Shown: positions 1 through 8,885, counted from the stretch's first letter. The stretch is 64,000 nt of DNA from Azospirillum halopraeferens DSM 3675 (GCF_000429625.1 NZ_AUCF01000032.1:1-64000); one strand, 5' to 3'. Notes: a model not told the origin generated them from the sequence alone. Numbers and translations: made by a program.

Positions 1-537
<537 letters not shown>

Positions 538-544
538 GCCCGCA

Positions 545-577
545 ACCCGGCGGTGCCCTTCGGGCGCACCGCCGGGT
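545..577. terminator. Bidirectional hairpin between eno and the RTX protease gene
   Basis: A perfect 12-bp inverted repeat (ACCCGGCGGTGC at 545-556 with its complement at 566-577) closes on a C(TTCG)G tetraloop-like apex at 558-563. It lies 8 nt past the enolase stop and 8 nt before the stop of the convergent protease gene, so it can serve both. There is no T-run on either side, so efficiency as an intrinsic terminator is inferred. Confidence 0.7.
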
Positions 578-585
578 GCTCGCCG

Positions 586-2133
586 CTACGCGAAGGCCAG
601 CCAGGCGTCGGAGAACTGCGCGATGTTCTGACCCAGCAGCTTCACCGAATGGCCGCCGCCCAGCACGATCACCAGCCCGTCCACGGTGTTGGCCGTGGCG
701 TAGGCCGTGCCGGCGGAGATGACGACGCGGTCGCCTTCGGCCGCGTTGAAATCGGTGATGATGTCGTTGCCGCTCTCACCGGTGCACACGAAGCGGTCGG
801 CGCCCGACCCGCCGGTCATCACGTCGTCGCCGCGGTTGCCGTAGATCCAGTCGTCGCCGTCTTCGCCCAGCAGCGTGTCATTTCCCTGGCCGCCGAACAG
901 CGTGTCGTGCCCGGCACCGCCGTACACGACGTCCGCCGCGATCTGGCCGTAGAGCACGTCGTGGCCGAGTCCCCCGAACAGGAAATCATCACCCTGGCCG
1001 CCGAACAGCGTGTCGTTGCCAAGGTTGCCGTAGAGCGCGTCGCTGCCCTGGTTGCCGTAGAGCACGTCGTCGCCGCCCACCCCCGACAGGGTGTCGTTGC
1101 CGAAACCGCCGAACAGCGTGTTGGTCGCCTCGTTGCCGGTGATGGAGTCGTTGCCGGTCCCGCCGATGGCGTTCTCGATCAGCGAGCGGGTGTCGCCGTT
1201 GTGCAGCAGGGCGTTGACCACGTTGCCGCGGGCAAGAAAGCCGTTCCCCAGGTCGGCGAGCTGGGCGGTGGAAAAGATGCTCCACGCCCCCGGCGCCAGG
1301 TTGACCACCAGGTTCGTGCCGTAGGCCGAGAGATCGTAGGTGTCGATCCCGCCACCGTCCCACACGGTTTCGAAGATCTTCGCGGTCCCGGGGGAGAAGG
1401 TGTAGACGGTGTCGGCGCCGTTGTAGCTGTAGTTGGCGCCGTACATCCATTGAATGGCGGCGACGTCGTACACCATCGGCCCCATCGGGTACGAGCCCTC
1501 GGCGATGGTCAGCCCGTCGGTGGCCGAACCGCCGGGATAGGACCGGTAGCTCATCACCGTGACGTCCATGCTGTCCAGATGGGCCGGCAGGACGCCGCCG
1601 CCGAGGGACAGGTCGCCGGCCGGTTCATGCGGGTGCTTGAGGCCGAGGGCATGCCCGATCTCGTGGACGGCGCCCCAGTAGACCTCGCCCCGCGGCTGCC
1701 ATAGCGCCGTGTTGTAGTCGTTCGGGCCGAACCACACATCGCCGCCGGTCGGGTCCCCGGCCGACGGCAGCGCGGCCTCCGCCGTTTGCGGCGTGTTGGA
1801 GCCGGAAAAGCGCAGGTGCGCCGTGGAAGCCGACGACGGCAGAGCGACAAAGTTCAGATTGGCCACGTTGGCCCAGCTCTGCAGCGCCGTGACGACGGCG
1901 GCCTGCTGGTCCGCGGTGAGCTGAACGAAACCGTTGAAGGGATGGTTCGCGTCCGGATCGGCCGGGTTGTAACCGGTCCAGTCCGCCCCGGCGGTGGGGA
2001 ACGTATAGGTGAGAGTGGAGACTTTCCACTTCGTCCCTTCAAGAAGGGAATCGATGAACATGTTTCCGGACTTGCCGGTCAACGCAATGATGGTGCTGGT
2101 CGACAGATTGGTTTCGACAACCGGAATGGCCAT
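586..2133 (-). CDS. Serralysin-like M10 metalloprotease with RTX calcium-binding repeats
   Basis: Predicted secreted zinc endopeptidase of 515 residues. The zinc-binding motif HEIGHALGLKHP begins at residue 157 (His157, His161, His167 as ligands, Glu158 as base), with the Met-turn VMSY downstream. The C-terminal half carries many GGxGxDxLx nonapeptides (for example GGFGNDTLSG and GGQGDDFLFG), which form a calcium-stabilised beta-roll, and a serralysin C-terminal region. There is no Sec signal peptide, as expected for type I secretion, but no ABC exporter genes are in the window. I chose ATG 2133 (MAIPVVETN), preceded by GGAG at a 7-nt spacing; a TTG at 2208 is the alternative. A paralogue lies at 28203-29615. 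Confidence 0.9.
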   Translation of the reverse strand: MAIPVVETNLSTSTIIALTGKSGNMFIDSLLEGTKWKVSTLTYTFPTAGADWTGYNPADPDANHPFNGFVQLTADQQAAVVTALQSWANVANLNFVALPSSASTAHLRFSGSNTPQTAEAALPSAGDPTGGDVWFGPNDYNTALWQPRGEVYWGAVHEIGHALGLKHPHEPAGDLSLGGGVLPAHLDSMDVTVMSYRSYPGGSATDGLTIAEGSYPMGPMVYDVAAIQWMYGANYSYNGADTVYTFSPGTAKIFETVWDGGGIDTYDLSAYGTNLVVNLAPGAWSIFSTAQLADLGNGFLARGNVVNALLHNGDTRSLIENAIGGTGNDSITGNEATNTLFGGFGNDTLSGVGGDDVLYGNQGSDALYGNLGNDTLFGGQGDDFLFGGLGHDVLYGQIAADVVYGGAGHDTLFGGQGNDTLLGEDGDDWIYGNRGDDVMTGGSGADRFVCTGESGNDIITDFNAAEGDRVVISAGTAYATANTVDGLVIVLGGGHSVKLLGQNIAQFSDAWLAFA

Positions 2134-2248
2134 CGCGCGGCTCCAGGGCTGATCCTCCGGCTCGGGAGGGGGCGGAATGATTCCGCTCACCGGTCCTGCG
2201 CTACGCAACGATGGGCTGTCAACAGGATGTCATATACCCCTCATTGCG

Positions 2249-2479
2249 CTATGCGCCGCCGGCTCCGCCAGCCCCGCTGTCGTTCGTCCCGGTGCGCACG
2301 TCCGGTCCCGCGGTCCGCCGCCCCGACCGTGAGCCGCCCATCCCCAGTGTTCCCCCGGGGCCGCTTTCGGTGGCTCCCGCACCCGGACCGCCGCCGGCCG
2401 GCGCGCCGCCATCCCCGGGGTCCGTGGCATCGGGCTTCGCAGGGGGGCGGCCCCGCTTGTCGGTGTCTTCCCGGTCCAT
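2249..2479 (-). CDS. Small glycine/aspartate-rich hydrophilic protein (hypothetical)
   Basis: Possible 76-residue protein beginning MDREDTDKRGRPPAKPD, followed by a Gly/Pro/Thr-rich tail that looks disordered; it has no membrane segment or known domain. The ATG at 2479 has a well-placed GGGGAG 6 nt upstream and starts 41 nt after the stop of the methyltransferase-like gene on the same strand, so the two may be co-transcribed. The same frame stays open far upstream, as is usual at this GC content, so openness alone is weak support. I do not recognise a function. The case rests on the ribosome binding site and on the charged, non-random N-terminus. Confidence 0.4.
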   Translation of the reverse strand: MDREDTDKRGRPPAKPDATDPGDGGAPAGGGPGAGATESGPGGTLGMGGSRSGRRTAGPDVRTGTNDSGAGGAGGA

Positions 2480-2520
2480 GTCGGTCTCCCCGTCGGTCTC
2501 TTCCGGTTGCGCTCCAGGGC

Positions 2521-3330
2521 TCAACAGGGTGGCGGCGGCGGCGTTGCGGTGCCGTTGAGATCGAGCCAGCCCCCCACCGTGTGGCGCAGGTCGAGGCGGC
2601 GGTCCTCCTCCGGCGCCGGGGCGATGTCCCACGTCCAGGTGCGGTCCGGCGGCGGCAGCGCGGCGCCCCACAGGGAGTCCTCGCGCCCGGCCAACGCCCC
2701 GTCCTTCAGCCACAGGCTCTCGATGTCCGTGAACAGCCCGGCCACCGGCGCCACCCGCCGCAGCCACGCCACATGCGCCGACGCCAGCGCGCGGGCGAAG
2801 GCATCGCCGTCGTCGCGCCGGCGGCGCTCGATGGCGTCCCTCGGCATCAGAGGGATCTGCGACAGCAGGTTGCACGAGACGGCGAAGGTGAAGCCGCCGT
2901 CCGGGAACGGACCGCGGTCCGCCTCCGGCTGCGGCAGCGGCGCCCCCGCCGCCAGCGCGGCGCGCAGCGGGCCGAGGACGCCGGTGACGTCCGCTTCCAC
3001 CAGACGCACGTTGGCGAAGCGGCGCACCGCGCGGCGCACCGGGTGCAGGTGGACCAGGTCGAGCAGCACCACCTCGTCGAACCGGTCGGCCAGCGTGTCC
3101 AGGGGGATCTCGATCAGCAGGCCGGAGCCGGCCACCAGCGCCCGGCCGCCGGGCGCCGCCAGGGCCGCCGAGTCGGCGACGAACCGGCGGGCGGCCGCCA
3201 CATGGGGCGCCCAGGCGCGGCGCTGGCGCCGGTGGCGCGCCGCCAGCGCCACCGCCTCCGCCAGATATCCCATGGCCCGCGCGTCCCGGCCGGCGCGGGC
3301 GGCCATGTACTCCCACACCTCGCGCAGCAT
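2521..3330 (-). CDS. Putative SAM-dependent methyltransferase-like protein
   Basis: A 269-residue protein with Rossmann-like signatures: a glycine-containing loop VAGSGLLIEIP near residue 65 after a helical N-terminus, VVLLDLVHL as the acidic strand-2 end, VRLVEADVTG, and FTFAVSCNLLSQIP at the motif-IV position. These suggest a class I methyltransferase fold, but no substrate-specific motif is recognisable. The start is ATG 3330 (MLREVWEYM). It diverges from the SDR gene with only 63 bp between the starts, so the two promoters must overlap. The C-terminus ends in a run of prolines. Substrate unknown. Confidence 0.6.
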   Translation of the reverse strand: MLREVWEYMAARAGRDARAMGYLAEAVALAARHRRQRRAWAPHVAAARRFVADSAALAAPGGRALVAGSGLLIEIPLDTLADRFDEVVLLDLVHLHPVRRAVRRFANVRLVEADVTGVLGPLRAALAAGAPLPQPEADRGPFPDGGFTFAVSCNLLSQIPLMPRDAIERRRRDDGDAFARALASAHVAWLRRVAPVAGLFTDIESLWLKDGALAGREDSLWGAALPPPDRTWTWDIAPAPEEDRRLDLRHTVGGWLDLNGTATPPPPPC

Positions 3331-3393
3331 CGTTCCACCCGCTCCCCGCTTGTTCCACTTGACCGGCGGCGGTCGGAAAGTACCTATGACGGC

Positions 3394-4164
3394 ATGGTTG
3401 AGATCAAGCGAAAAGCCGCCCTCGTCACGGGCGCGGGCAAGCGCATCGGGCGGGCGGTCGCGCTCGACCTGGCGGCGCACGGCTGGGCGGTGGGCGTGCA
3501 CTTCTTCCGGTCCAGCGACCACGCCGAGGAGGTGGTGCACGAGATCGTCCGCAAGGGTGGCCGCGCCGCGGCGGTGCAGGCCAACCTGGCCCACGAGGAA
3601 AGCACCGACGATCTGGTTCCCGAGACGGTGGAACGGCTGGGGCCGCTGACGCTGCTGGTCAACAACGCCTCCTGCTTCGAGCGGGACGAGGCCGATACGG
3701 TGACCCGCGCGTCGTGGGACATGCATATGGAAACCAACCTGCGGGCACCCTTCGTGCTGACGCAGGCCTTCGCCCGCCAGCTTCCGGAGCGGGAACGCGG
3801 GGTGGTGGTCAACATCCTGGACCAGCGGGTGTGGAACCTGACGCCCCACTTCATCTCCTACACCCTGTCGCGGGCCGGCCTGTGGACGTTGACGCAGACC
3901 CTGGCCATGGCCCTGGCGCCGCGGGTGCGGGTCAACGCCATCGGTCCGGGGCCGACGCTGCGCAACGACCGGCAGTCGGAAGACCATTTCCGCGCCCAGT
4001 GGGACAGCGTTCCGCTGCAACGCGGCACGACGCCGGAGGAGATCTGCGCGGCGATCCGCTTCCTGGTGGAGTCGCCGGCGATCACCGGCCAGATGCTGGC
4101 GCTCGACGGGGGCGAGCACCTGGGCTGGGCACAGCCCGGACGCGGCTTCGTGCCGGTGGAGTAG
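3394..4164 (+). CDS. SDR oxidoreductase of pteridine reductase / FolM type, catalytic Lys replaced by Arg
   Basis: A 256-residue classical short-chain dehydrogenase. The cofactor loop TGAGKRIGRA and the NNAS motif are intact. Asp143 sits 13 residues before Tyr156, the arrangement of PTR1/FolM pteridine reductases (Asp in place of the usual SDR Ser), and VRVNAIGPGPTL matches the family's NAIGPG segment. By family knowledge it would reduce dihydropterins or dihydromonapterin with NADPH. The YxxxK motif reads Y156-TLS-R160, so the catalytic lysine is an arginine. Start ATG 3394 was chosen because the upstream extension is only a non-coding GC-rich frame. It appears to be a single-gene transcript. 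Confidence 0.8.
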   Translation: MVEIKRKAALVTGAGKRIGRAVALDLAAHGWAVGVHFFRSSDHAEEVVHEIVRKGGRAAAVQANLAHEESTDDLVPETVERLGPLTLLVNNASCFERDEADTVTRASWDMHMETNLRAPFVLTQAFARQLPERERGVVVNILDQRVWNLTPHFISYTLSRAGLWTLTQTLAMALAPRVRVNAIGPGPTLRNDRQSEDHFRAQWDSVPLQRGTTPEEICAAIRFLVESPAITGQMLALDGGEHLGWAQPGRGFVPVE

Positions 4165-4330
4165 CGAACCCCCTGCCAGGGCGTATCGCCCGGTAATGTC
4201 ACGGAATTTTAACGTTCCCCGCACCCCGGACGGAGCCGCGGGCCGAGCCTTTTACACAGGCGGGCGTGCCGGCGCAAGAGGGGAATTCCAAGGTGTGACA
4301 AAATGGTGGCACCCCCGCCGGGAAGCGTCT

Positions 4331-4368
4331 TGACAACTAGTTTTCATAGCAAAATCAATTAGTTGGCA
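4331..4368. promoter_or_regulatory. Inverted repeat overlapping a TTGACA box upstream of uvrC
   Basis: TGACAACTA at 4331-4339 is matched by TAGTTGGCA at 4360-4368 (8 of 9 positions complementary) around a 20-bp AT-rich spacer. The left arm overlaps a TTGACA hexamer at 4330-4335. No good -10 is seen at 16-18 bp. It may be an operator or part of the uvrC promoter; the regulator is unknown. Confidence 0.35.
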
Positions 4369-4452
4369 AATATGCCCAAAAATCAGGCAGCCTCGCTGGA
4401 TCCCTTGCCGCCCCTCACTCGAACGCGCATCGGCTACCACTTACCGACAGAG

Positions 4453-4474
4453 TTATCCACAAGATTCGTGGATA
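4453..4474. promoter_or_regulatory. DnaA-box-like dyad upstream of uvrC
   Basis: TTATCCACA at 4453-4461 is an exact consensus DnaA box. Its core TATCCAC (4454-4460) is repeated in inverted form as GTGGATA at 4468-4474 after 7 nt, giving a head-to-head pair of one perfect and one imperfect box. It lies 47 nt upstream of the chosen uvrC start. Confidence 0.45.
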
Positions 4475-4520
4475 GTCCCCTGGCGCCTGAGTCGATGGTA
4501 TTAACGCTATCGGGGAGGGG

Positions 4521-6515
4521 ATGGTTGACCGCAGGCACCCCGTCCACGACATTCCCGCCATGGCCGATCCCCTGACCGAAACCGGCATACCCGCCCCTGC
4601 GGACACCGCCCCCCTTGCGCCGCCGCCCCCTGCGCCGGACACCCCTCGTCCGCGCCGCCGGCCGGCCGATCTGGCGCGCGGTGTCGAGGTCATCCGCGAC
4701 CACCTGAAGACGCTGCCGGCCACGCCCGGCGTCTACCGGATGCTGGCGGGGGACGGCGCCGTGCTGTACGTCGGCAAGGCGAAGAACCTGAAGCGGCGCG
4801 TGTTCAACTACACCCAGGTCAATCGGCTGCCGGTGCGCCTTCAGCGCATGGTTTCGGAGACCGAGACCATGGAATTCGTCACGACCCACACCGAGGTCGA
4901 GGCGCTGCTTCTCGAATCGAACCTGATCAAGCGGCTGATGCCGCGCTACAACGTCCTGCTGCGCGACGACAAGTCCTTCCCCTACATCATGATCACCAAG
5001 GAAGGCGACTATCCCCAGCTTCTCAAGCACCGCGGCAGCCGGACGAAGGACGCCTGGTACTTCGGCCCCTTCGCATCGGGCGCGGCGGTGACCCGCACCA
5101 TCACGGCGTTGCAGCGCGCCTTCATGCTGCGCAACTGCGCCGACACGGTGTTCAGCACCCGCACCCGCCCCTGCCTTCAGCACCAGATCAAGCGGTGCAC
5201 CGCGCCCTGCGTGGGGCGGGTCAGCCCGGCCGACTACCGGGCACAGGTGGATCAGGCCCGCGCCTTCCTGTCCGGCCGGAGCAGCGACATCCAGGGCGAG
5301 ATGGCCCGCGCCATGGCCGCCGCGGCGGAGGCGCTGAACTTCGAGACGGCGGCCCAGTACCGCGACCGCATCCGCGCCCTGACCGCTATCCAGGCCCACC
5401 AGGACATCAATTTCGAAGGGGTGGTGGAAGACGCGGACGTGATCGCCGCCTACGCCGACGGCGGCAGCACCTGCGTCCAGGTGTTCTTCTTCCGCGGCGG
5501 CCGCAACTACGGCAACCGCGCCTATTTCCCCGGCCACGACAAGGCGGCCGAGGTGGAGGAGGTGCTGGCCGCCTTCGTCGCCCAGTTCTACGAGAACAAG
5601 ACCGCCCCCGGCCTGGTGCTGGTCAGCCACGACCTGCCCGAGCATGACCTGCTGGCCGAGGCGCTGGCCGTGCGCGCCGGGCACAGGGTGGAGCTGGCGG
5701 TGCCCAAGCGCGGCGACAAGCGCCGCATCGTCGAGCACGCGCTGACCAACGCCCGCGAGGCGCACGGCCGCCGGCTGGCCGAAAGCGCCTCCCAGGCGCG
5801 GCTGCTGCACGGGGTGGCGGAGGTCTTCGGGCTGGACGGACCGCCGCAGCGAATCGAGGTGTACGACAACAGCCACGTCCAGGGCGCCTTCTCCATCGGC
5901 GCCATGATCGTCGCCGGCCCCGACGGCTTCGTGAAGAACGCCTACCGCAAGTTCAACATCCGGGACGAGGACGCGGCCGGTGACGACTATGCCATGATGC
6001 GCGAGGTGCTGTCCCGCCGCTTCGGCCGGGCGCTGAAGGAGGACCCGGACCGGGCCCGCGGCACCTGGCCCGACCTGGTCCTGATCGACGGCGGCCAGGG
6101 GCAGCTCAACGCGGTGCGCGACGTGTTCGCGGAACTGGGCATCGACGACGTGACGCTGGTGGCCATCGCCAAGGGGCCGGACCGCGACGCCGGCCGGGAG
6201 CGGTTCTTCATGGACGGGCGTGCGCCCTTCCAGCTCGAACCGCGTGATCCGGTGCTGTATTTCCTGCAGCGCCTGCGCGACGAGGCCCACCGCTTCGCCA
6301 TCGGCACCCATCGGGCGCGCCGCGCCAAGGCCATCGGCGCCTCGCCCATGGACGAGATCCCCGGCATCGGGCCGGCCCGCAAGAAGGCGCTGCTGCACCA
6401 TTTCGGCAGCGCCCGCGCCGTATCCCGCGCCGGCCTCGCCGACCTGGAGGCGGTGGACGGAATCAATCGGGCGGTGGCCAAAAAGATCTACGATCATTTC
6501 CACCCCGATGGTTAG
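4521..6515 (+). CDS. uvrC: Excinuclease ABC subunit C (UvrC)
   Basis: Nucleotide excision repair endonuclease that makes both incisions after UvrAB damage recognition. The 664 residues show, in order, a GIY-YIG nuclease domain (TPGVYRM then [13 protein letters not shown], about residues 68-95), a UVR/UvrB-interaction helix pair ([15 protein letters not shown], about 273-287), the RNase H-like UvrC domain ([19 protein letters not shown] and [16 protein letters not shown]) and a C-terminal double helix-hairpin-helix ([16 protein letters not shown]). The N-terminal 45 residues are Pro/Ala-rich. ATG 4521 directly follows a GGGGAGGGG run; ATG 4560 (MADPLTE) is an equally possible start. pgsA follows 63 nt downstream on the same strand. 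Confidence 0.96.
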   Translation: MVDRRHPVHDIPAMADPLTETGIPAPADTAPLAPPPPAPDTPRPRRRPADLARGVEVIRDHLKTLPATPGVYRMLAGDGAVLYVGKAKNLKRRVFNYTQVNRLPVRLQRMVSETETMEFVTTHTEVEALLLESNLIKRLMPRYNVLLRDDKSFPYIMITKEGDYPQLLKHRGSRTKDAWYFGPFASGAAVTRTITALQRAFMLRNCADTVFSTRTRPCLQHQIKRCTAPCVGRVSPADYRAQVDQARAFLSGRSSDIQGEMARAMAAAAEALNFETAAQYRDRIRALTAIQAHQDINFEGVVEDADVIAAYADGGSTCVQVFFFRGGRNYGNRAYFPGHDKAAEVEEVLAAFVAQFYENKTAPGLVLVSHDLPEHDLLAEALAVRAGHRVELAVPKRGDKRRIVEHALTNAREAHGRRLAESASQARLLHGVAEVFGLDGPPQRIEVYDNSHVQGAFSIGAMIVAGPDGFVKNAYRKFNIRDEDAAGDDYAMMREVLSRRFGRALKEDPDRARGTWPDLVLIDGGQGQLNAVRDVFAELGIDDVTLVAIAKGPDRDAGRERFFMDGRAPFQLEPRDPVLYFLQRLRDEAHRFAIGTHRARRAKAIGASPMDEIPGIGPARKKALLHHFGSARAVSRAGLADLEAVDGINRAVAKKIYDHFHPDG

Positions 6516-6578
6516 TATGGCGGCATTCCGGGAGCACGCCATCCCACACCCGCGACCGAGTGTCCGAGCCGAAGGCCC

Positions 6579-7184
6579 ATGCTGACCAGTCTGCCCAACC
6601 TCCTCACCCTGTCGCGAATCGCGATCATCCCGCCGGTGATCGGGCTCTTCTACGTGCCGGAGGCGTGGGCCGCCTGGACGGGCTGCGCCCTGTTCAGCGC
6701 CGCCTGCATCACCGACTACATCGACGGATACCTGGCCCGCGCCTGGGAACAGGAATCGGTGATCGGCAAGTTCCTCGACCCGATCGCCGACAAGCTGCTG
6801 GTGTCGGCGGTCCTGTTCATGCTCGTCGCCGTCGATCGCCTCAGCGGCATCTCGGTGGTGGCAGCGGTGGTCATCCTGCTGCGCGAGGTGCTGGTGTCGG
6901 GACTGCGCGAATACCTTGCGGGATTGAACGTCGGCGTGCCGGTCACCCGGCTGGCCAAGTGGAAGACCACGATCCAGATGGTGGCGCTGGGCTTCCTGAT
7001 CGTCGGCGACTTCGGCCCGGCCGCCGTCCCCGTGACCATGATCGGCACGCTGGGCCTGTGGGCCGCCGCCATCCTGACCCTGGTCACCGGCTGGGACTAC
7101 ACGCGCGTGGGCATACGCCACATGATGGCCGACGCGGAGGCCGAGGCCCGGGCGCCCGCCGGCAAGCCGGTGCGCTCGGCATGA
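6579..7184 (+). CDS. pgsA: CDP-diacylglycerol-glycerol-3-phosphate 3-phosphatidyltransferase
   Basis: Inner-membrane enzyme making phosphatidylglycerophosphate, the first step to phosphatidylglycerol and cardiolipin. The 201-residue length fits the family. The CDP-alcohol phosphotransferase signature is complete: DGYLAR, eight residues, then GKFLDPIAD. Several hydrophobic segments are present (about residues 8-25, 72-100, 128-148, 155-175). Start ATG 6579 (MLTSLPNLLTLSR) is the normal N-terminus for PgsA. Its TGA overlaps the ATG of mobB (ATGA), so the two are translationally coupled. Confidence 0.95.
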   Translation: MLTSLPNLLTLSRIAIIPPVIGLFYVPEAWAAWTGCALFSAACITDYIDGYLARAWEQESVIGKFLDPIADKLLVSAVLFMLVAVDRLSGISVVAAVVILLREVLVSGLREYLAGLNVGVPVTRLAKWKTTIQMVALGFLIVGDFGPAAVPVTMIGTLGLWAAAILTLVTGWDYTRVGIRHMMADAEAEARAPAGKPVRSA

Positions 7185-7687
7185 GCGGGCAGGCGATCTT
7201 CGGCTTCACCGGCTGGAGCGGAAGCGGCAAGACCACCCTGATCGTGAAGCTGATCCCGCTTCTGGTCGGTCGCGGCCTGCGCGTCTCCACCGTCAAGCAC
7301 GCCCACAAGGGGTTCGACATCGACCACCCCGGCAAGGACAGCTACAGCCACCGGGAGGCCGGCGCCACCGAGGTGGTCGTCGGATCACCGCGGCGCTGGG
7401 CCATGATCCACGAACTGCGCGACGAGCCGGAGCCGACGCTGACCGATCTGCTGGACCGCATGGTCCCGGTGGACCTGGTGATCGTCGAAGGTTTCAAGCG
7501 CGACCGCCATCCCAAGCTGGAGGTCTGGCGCCCTTCGGTCGGCAAACCGCTGATCGCAAGCGACGACCCGACCATCGTCGCGGTGGCGAGCGACGGCACG
7601 GTGCCCGACGTCGCCGTGCCCGTGCTGGCGCTGGACGACCTGGAGGGCGTCGCCGATGTCGTGCTGCGCCACAGCGGGCTGGGCTGA
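7181..7687 (+). CDS. mobB: Molybdopterin-guanine dinucleotide biosynthesis adaptor protein MobB
   Basis: GTP-binding accessory protein of Mo-bis-MGD cofactor synthesis, acting with MobA. The 168 residues start FGFTGWSGSGKTTLIVKLIP, a perfect Walker A motif, followed by VSTVKHAHKGFDIDHPGKDS, the region characteristic of MobB, and DLVIVEGFKRDRHPK. The ATG at 7181 overlaps the pgsA stop by 4 nt. No mobA is adjacent, but a DMSO-reductase-family enzyme needing this cofactor is encoded at 12066-14114 and a moaB at 22844-23383. Confidence 0.93.
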   Translation: MSGQAIFGFTGWSGSGKTTLIVKLIPLLVGRGLRVSTVKHAHKGFDIDHPGKDSYSHREAGATEVVVGSPRRWAMIHELRDEPEPTLTDLLDRMVPVDLVIVEGFKRDRHPKLEVWRPSVGKPLIASDDPTIVAVASDGTVPDVAVPVLALDDLEGVADVVLRHSGLG

Positions 7688-7716
7688 TCGCCGCCGCCAC
7701 GTTCAAACGGCTGCCT

Positions 7717-8337
7717 TCACCCGGCGGGCGGCACGGCCGACGCCTCCTCCTCCCCCGCCGACGCCGTCCGGGCGGTTGCCGCCCGGCGGGGCAGCGCGCG
7801 GGTTCGCCGGGGCCCGTCCTCCGGCTGGTCGGGGGCGGTCAGGCCGGCGAGTCGGCACGGCAGCGGTCCGACGACGGCGTATCCGGCCTTGGCCGGGAAG
7901 CGGGCCGCCACACGGTCGCGGGCATCCCGCTCGTTGTCGGCAATGACCAGGTAGCGGCGCGGCGGCTCGATGGCCCGGCCCGGCAGGGTGCGGCTGACCA
8001 CCGCCTCCCAGAAGCGGCCGGGGCGCGGCTCCAGCCGATCGAAGATGTAGTAGCGCTCCACGGCGGCATGCTGCATGGCGGCCAGTTCGGCCTCCGCCCG
8101 TTCGGCCTCCCGTTCGGCCCGGACGGCGCGCTGCTCCGCGTCGGCTACCCGCTCCCCCAGCGCCTGGCAGGCCCGCGCCTCGTCGGCCAGGTCGGAGGCC
8201 ACGGTCGCCGCCTCCTCCTCGGCGCGGCGCAAGGCGGCACGGGCGCGGCGGATCTGGGAGCGCCAATAGCGGTTGGACACGACCGTCAGCACCATCAGCC
8301 CCAGGGAGCAGTACAGCAGCAGGCCGGTCAGAGTCAT
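7717..8337 (-). CDS. Membrane-anchored coiled-coil protein, unknown function (second of a pair)
   Basis: A 206-residue hypothetical protein with one N-terminal membrane segment (residues 2-20, MTLTGLLLYCSLGLMVLTVV), a long Ala/Arg/Glu-rich coiled coil (about 25-90), a globular part around YYIFDRLEPRPGRFWEAVVS and RYLVIADNERDARDRVAARF, and a low-complexity tail. The globular part resembles the end of its upstream partner in layout (membrane anchor, coil, then about 70 residues) but I recognise no domain family. Its ATG overlaps the TGA of the preceding gene (8334-8337), indicating an operon of two related proteins. Function unknown. Confidence 0.65.
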   Translation of the reverse strand: MTLTGLLLYCSLGLMVLTVVSNRYWRSQIRRARAALRRAEEEAATVASDLADEARACQALGERVADAEQRAVRAEREAERAEAELAAMQHAAVERYYIFDRLEPRPGRFWEAVVSRTLPGRAIEPPRRYLVIADNERDARDRVAARFPAKAGYAVVGPLPCRLAGLTAPDQPEDGPRRTRALPRRAATARTASAGEEEASAVPPAG

Positions 8338-8885
8338 GCCGCGCCCCGTCCCGAAAGCACCGCGTCCAGCGACTCCACCGTCGTGGGCTGGACGCCGCAG
8401 CGCTGCGGAAAGGCGGCGCGCACCAGCAGGATCGCCTGCTCCGGGCTTGTCGCCCGGATGTGGGCGACGTTGCGGAAGTCCCAGATCGGCCGGGCGAACA
8501 CGATGTTGCGGCGGTCGGTTTCGGCGAAGTCCGGCCGCAGCGCCAGCAGTGAGCGGTAGAGCGTGCCGGCGCCGTCGCTCTCCACCTCATGGACCATCTC
8601 GATTCGGCCGAACTCCACCGCACGGATCTCCGCCAGGGCGCGGCGCCGGCGCGCCAGCCCATTCGCCGCGCGCGTGTGGTAGGACTCCAACTCGGCACCG
8701 TGCCGGCCGGAGCGCGCCCGCCACTCCTTCAGCGCGACCCGCTTGCGGTCCACCTTATGCTGGAGCGCCAGCATGCGCGCCCGCTCAGCGCCGAGCCGGC
8801 CGATGTCCACGACGATGGACAGCCCCAGCGCGGCCGCACTCGCCACCAGCAAAAGCAGACCCAGGAACTCCCCGGAGAACGGCAT
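8334..8885 (-). CDS. Membrane-anchored coiled-coil protein, unknown function (first of a pair)
   Basis: A 183-residue hypothetical protein: one N-terminal membrane segment (FLGLLLLVASAAALGLSIVV), a basic coiled coil (about residues 30-90) and a C-terminal segment with FARPIWDFRNVAHIRATSPE and QAILLVRAAFP. Start ATG 8885 (MPFSGEF) is chosen; GTG 8894 would add three residues. It overlaps the next gene by 4 nt. The shared architecture of the two products suggests they assemble together in the inner membrane. No known domain is recognised. Confidence 0.65.
   Translation of the reverse strand: MPFSGEFLGLLLLVASAAALGLSIVVDIGRLGAERARMLALQHKVDRKRVALKEWRARSGRHGAELESYHTRAANGLARRRRALAEIRAVEFGRIEMVHEVESDGAGTLYRSLLALRPDFAETDRRNIVFARPIWDFRNVAHIRATSPEQAILLVRAAFPQRCGVQPTTVESLDAVLSGRGAA

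Larger units (their letters stand above)
4165..4520. other. Intergenic region upstream of uvrC (356 bp)
   Basis: No convincing gene. It contains a locally AT-rich stretch (about 4325-4470) with an inverted repeat, a perfect DnaA-box nonamer and a weak TTGACA-type -35 element; these sites are listed separately. Short ORFs here lack ribosome binding sites and look random. Confidence 0.6.

Noticed and set aside
1786-3393. N-terminal extension of the SDR frame upstream of ATG 3394
   Set aside because: The extension crosses the protease and methyltransferase genes in antisense and is Arg-rich; the SDR fold begins at 3394.
4453-4474. Chromosome replication origin at the DnaA boxes
   Set aside because: Only one perfect box and one imperfect box, no AT-rich unwinding element and no dnaA, dnaN, parAB or gidA nearby.
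4363-4575. Short plus-strand ORF overlapping the uvrC start
   Set aside because: No ribosome site, no similarity, composition of intergenic DNA.
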